64,000 nucleotides of DNA from Pelagomonas calceolata. Its lineage: Eukaryota; Sar; Pelagophyceae; Pelagomonadales; Pelagomonadaceae. The notes beneath the pieces were generated by a model. It saw nothing but the letters and a program-made list of their open reading frames with translations, was not told the DNA's origin and did no database searches. The position numbers and the translations under genes are program-made. Shown one piece after another: positions 61,169 through 64,000 of the stretch (positions are counted from its first letter, which is position 1; every line of letters begins with the position of its first letter). The DNA is taken from assembly GCA_918797485.1 (NCBI GenBank), contig CAKKNE010000005.1, positions 3,286,001 to 3,350,000 of the forward strand, given 5' to 3'.

Positions 61169-63805
61169 ATGGCCGGGCAGCCAGCACAAACGCGCCGCTT
61201 CCGCGTGAAGCCGCGCGGCGCCGTCGTGCGCGCGGGTTCCACGCTGACGAGCGCCGTCGTCGGCGAGCTCGACGGCGGCGCGATTGTCGTAGCAGCCGCG
61301 GCGCCGGACAAAACAGGCCGCGTCGCGGTACAAACGCCGCTCCGGGGCTTCGTCTCCCGCAAAGTTTTGATACCGTACGGCACGGGCCACGCCGTCCCGC
61401 AACAGCTAAAACCGAAGCCTATCGTTGAACGGACGAAGACCGTCACCATAAAGTCGCGCGCCGATTTGAGGGCCTTCGTCCGCCACAAGGAACAGGAGGC
61501 GCGCCGCGACGCTGGGCTGCGAGATGAAGGATTTGTCTACAACACAAACGACCCCTACGAGCGCTGGGTTTCAAAACACAAGCACGGCGCCGACCCGTGT
61601 GCGCCGAAGACGCGTGTCGCGTACGCGTCGTATTTACATCAGCAAGGGTCGCTGGACGACGCCCTTCAACACTTAACGACGGCGCTGGTCGACGAGCCGC
61701 GGTCCACGAAAGCGCGGCGGCTGTTTGACGAAGTTTCTCAAGAGATTAAATTGAGGGACGCCGCGCGCGACGCGACTCTAAGTAATGACGAGCGAGCTTT
61801 GAGGCTCTGGAAGCGTAGTGATGAGTGCTATGAAAGGGGCGACGCGCGCACGGCGCTGGCGTTGTATGGGTGCCTGCTGGATAGCATGTTGGGTGAGACG
61901 TCTTCATCAATACGGCTCGTCGACGGGGAGTCCATTGAAGCTCCAGGGAGACCCTTCGACGCGGGCGAGGCGTCCAAGCTGCACCACGCGCGGGCGGGCT
62001 GCTTCGCCAAGCTGAAGAATTGGGAGGACGCCGAGGAGGAGTCGCGACGCGCGTTGGAGCTCGAACCCGCATCCATCATATACCGGAGGCGCCTCGCCAC
62101 GACGTTGGATAAGGCCGGCAAGTGGGGCGCCGCCGTCTGCGAGGCGCCGCGCGGCGATCGCGTTTTCGAGGCGCGCGCGCGCGTTTTTGAACAGCGCGCG
62201 ATGCTTAGGAATGATCGAGAGACGCGGGCCTACGCGAACGACGTCGCCGCGTCGGAGTGGTTGGAACTGGTCAAGGCCGACGAGGGCAACCCGCTGGTGA
62301 CCGGCGCGAACCCTTTCCAGGGTCTGTCGCGCGACGAGCTGCGCCGCGAATTGGAGACAAGAAGGGAGCGTAGAAAGGCGCAGGAGGCCATCAACGCCGC
62401 TTTAGATGTTGAGGACGACCGGCGCGTCGCGGCCTGTGCTGTCAGATTGTGTGCGTCGACGTTCAGGACGCGCCTGCGCAAGCGCTTCACGTCGCCGCTG
62501 TTGGTTGTGGCGGACAAAGGTATGAAATTGGAGCAGACGGCGAGTGATGTGGGAGGGTGCTCCCTGTCGCGGGACCCCCTCCCGTCGAGTGGCGTCCACG
62601 CGTTTTGCGTCTACCTCGACGGTGCGGTGGGCGATTTGAGAATCGGCCTCGCGGCGGAGGGCTGCGACTTCACGCGACCGCTCGGTGATGACGGCAAGGG
62701 CTGGTGCGTGGGCTTTTCTCCGCACGGCCTTGTCGTGGGCCACCGGAAGCGGCAGCGCGACCTCTTGCATAGGGGCAAGGCCGTGCCTCAGCTCCAGGCC
62801 CACGACTGCCTGGGCGTGGTCTGGGATGCGGACGCCAAGATTCTGGATTGCTACGTGAACGGCGTTTACAGGGGCGCCGCGTTTACGGCCATGGACTTTC
62901 CCGCCGTTTGTATTGATGGCGACGGCGAGGAGATGCCCATGCCTTCACTCTATGCGGCGGTGTCCTACGGCACGGAGTGCAAGGACGCGGGCGCTTGTAA
63001 ATTTGTGTGCGGGCGCGTCGACGCGATGGAGCGCATTGAGCGACTGGCGGCCATCGACCGCTTGACCAAGGGCCGCGGCTACGGCGAAGGAGGCAAGCGC
63101 TTCGCGCTCGTGACGGAAAGTGGGGAGAGGCACCGGAAGATGGACGCCCAGAAGATGAAATTTGGTTTAACAAGGATCCACACCAAGGGCGTCGAGGACG
63201 CCGTCTGGGTGCAGACGGACCAGTGCCGCTGGACTCAAAGTGTTCAAACCGTGACGCTGATTGTGTCGCACTTTCCTGGACATAGTGTGGAGGCTCAGGA
63301 CGTCGATGTGGTGTTCAAGCAGCAGTACCTGAAAATAAGCCACCGCGTCACGGCACAAGTCTACCTCGAGGGCGCCCTGCACCGGCCCATTTTGCCTGCC
63401 GAAAGTTTGTGGTACATTGATGAAGGTGTTCTGGAGGTTGTGCTGGCGAAGGACTTGGCCCTCTACCATTCGCAGTCGGTCGTCGAGCTCAGCGCGTGGC
63501 CGCGGCTCTTCGAGTTCGACGACGACTTGTCGGATGGGGACATGGAGCACGACCAGACGGACTTGGATCCGGAGCGGAAGCGCCGCGACGATTTAGCACA
63601 ATTACGGTCGTCGCAGCAGGCGAAGTACGAGCTCGCGAAACGCGCGGCCGTCGAGGCGTCTGGCAAAGAATGGCACTGGGTCCACCGGGACGGTGAGATC
63701 GAGCCGTCCTACGCCGTCGCGGGCGAAATTGGGTATGACGTGCCGTGCGATCGCGACGCTGCGCTGCTCGCGTCGGGCGAGCCGCGGATGATGCTGGGGG
63801 CGTGA
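61169..63805 (+). CDS. SH3b-TPR-SPRY-CS multidomain protein
   Basis: This protein of 878 residues starts at ATG 61169 (MAGQPAQTRRFRVKPRGAVV). An SH3b-like barrel comes first (about 8-70). TPR-like helices follow at about 150-320 (RVAYASYLHQQGSLDDALQH, LHHARAGCFAKLKNWEDAEE). A SPRY/B30.2-like domain lies at about 465-630 (GVHAFCVYLDGAVGDLRIGL, KGWCVGFSPHG, GVVWDADAKILDCYVNGVYR). A CS/p23-like domain at about 685-780 (VQTVTLIVSHFPGHSVEAQD, LYLEGAL-type strand, SLWYIDEGVLEVVLAKD) is NudC-like. CS and TPR domains point to HSP90-type co-chaperone work; the SPRY domain would add a client. The last 60 residues are helical. Confidence 0.7.
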   Translation: MAGQPAQTRRFRVKPRGAVVRAGSTLTSAVVGELDGGAIVVAAAAPDKTGRVAVQTPLRGFVSRKVLIPYGTGHAVPQQLKPKPIVERTKTVTIKSRADLRAFVRHKEQEARRDAGLRDEGFVYNTNDPYERWVSKHKHGADPCAPKTRVAYASYLHQQGSLDDALQHLTTALVDEPRSTKARRLFDEVSQEIKLRDAARDATLSNDERALRLWKRSDECYERGDARTALALYGCLLDSMLGETSSSIRLVDGESIEAPGRPFDAGEASKLHHARAGCFAKLKNWEDAEEESRRALELEPASIIYRRRLATTLDKAGKWGAAVCEAPRGDRVFEARARVFEQRAMLRNDRETRAYANDVAASEWLELVKADEGNPLVTGANPFQGLSRDELRRELETRRERRKAQEAINAALDVEDDRRVAACAVRLCASTFRTRLRKRFTSPLLVVADKGMKLEQTASDVGGCSLSRDPLPSSGVHAFCVYLDGAVGDLRIGLAAEGCDFTRPLGDDGKGWCVGFSPHGLVVGHRKRQRDLLHRGKAVPQLQAHDCLGVVWDADAKILDCYVNGVYRGAAFTAMDFPAVCIDGDGEEMPMPSLYAAVSYGTECKDAGACKFVCGRVDAMERIERLAAIDRLTKGRGYGEGGKRFALVTESGERHRKMDAQKMKFGLTRIHTKGVEDAVWVQTDQCRWTQSVQTVTLIVSHFPGHSVEAQDVDVVFKQQYLKISHRVTAQVYLEGALHRPILPAESLWYIDEGVLEVVLAKDLALYHSQSVVELSAWPRLFEFDDDLSDGDMEHDQTDLDPERKRRDDLAQLRSSQQAKYELAKRAAVEASGKEWHWVHRDGEIEPSYAVAGEIGYDVPCDRDAALLASGEPRMMLGA

Positions 63806-64000
63806 GTGTAGTTTTCTGGTGCTGTATATGTCTATTCCCCGTGTTTTTCGTCTTTTGTCTAGTATGTATGATTGCTAGGGCAAGTTTTTAGTCGAGAGGA
63901 TCGGCATTGCTTATACGCTTGGGTACGAGCCTGTGCGCTGCCAGGGCGCGGCAGGCGTATCTTCTGGTCCTGATTTCCTTTCCTTTGGCATTGCAGCGTC
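63806..64000. other. 3' flank of the last gene
   Basis: AT-richer DNA follows the stop at 63805. CTAGTATGTATGATTGCTAG at 63859-63878 keeps the CTAG ends of the shared promoter element but not its core; it may be a decayed copy belonging to the next promoter outside the window. Confidence 0.3.

Overview
The window is nuclear DNA from a compact, GC-rich photosynthetic stramenopile, most likely a pelagophyte related to Aureococcus or Pelagomonas. Four things support this. There is a nuclear fucoxanthin-type light-harvesting gene with a stramenopile targeting presequence. Several other plastid proteins carry signal-plus-transit N-termini. The gene set is purely eukaryotic (eIF3b, importin, p24, SR protein, complex I NDUFA2, TPPP, DOT1-like). 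Finally, seven introns derive from one family of short inverted-repeat transposons (introner elements), which are known as intron generators in Aureococcus. The species is inferred, not proven.

I recognise 40 protein genes plus one gene fragment, one tRNA gene and 11 introns. The genes alternate strands almost perfectly: 34 of 39 neighbouring pairs are convergent or divergent. Convergent genes nearly touch (stop-to-stop gaps of 0, 5, 10, 11, 11, 21 and 22 nt in the tightest cases). Divergent pairs are usually separated by about 280-540 bp that hold both promoters. Eleven promoter regions contain a ~22-bp element, CTAGCG, then three variable bases, then TGTAAGRCACTAG, which I could not match to a known site.

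Region by region. 0-14 kb: a gene tail, a rhomboid-like ER protein with a C-terminal p97-binding motif, a DUF3611 plastid protein whose intron contains a whole tRNA-Arg(UCG), a plastid protein, a cyclic-nucleotide-type K channel with an odd filter, a NO66-like oxygenase, NDUFA2, a mitochondrial carrier, an ankyrin-DOT1 fusion and an AlkB homologue. 14-30 kb: a TPR gene fragment, eIF3b, a second carrier, an importin-beta-like protein, S-adenosylmethionine synthetase, a glycosyltransferase-like gene, the LHC gene, an NDK-like gene and a FIST-NTF2-like gene. 29-45 kb: an ABC1 kinase, an F-box/armadillo protein, a LON-Tudor-like protein, a coiled-coil protein, TerC, a TrhO-methyltransferase fusion, an adenylation-ACP-acyltransferase fusion and an MDR reductase. 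45-64 kb: a secreted lectin-like protein, a coiled-coil/zinc/OmpA fusion, p24, TPPP, DUF819, a methyltransferase, coiled-coil and SR proteins, a TOG/TORTIFOLIA-like protein and a TPR-SPRY-CS protein.

The genes are not an operon or a pathway cluster; they are housekeeping genes packed together. The strongest candidates for something undescribed are the single protein joining tRNA wobble-uridine hydroxylation (TrhO) to a TrmR-like O-methyltransferase, the tRNA gene nested inside a protein-coding intron, and the repeated promoter element.
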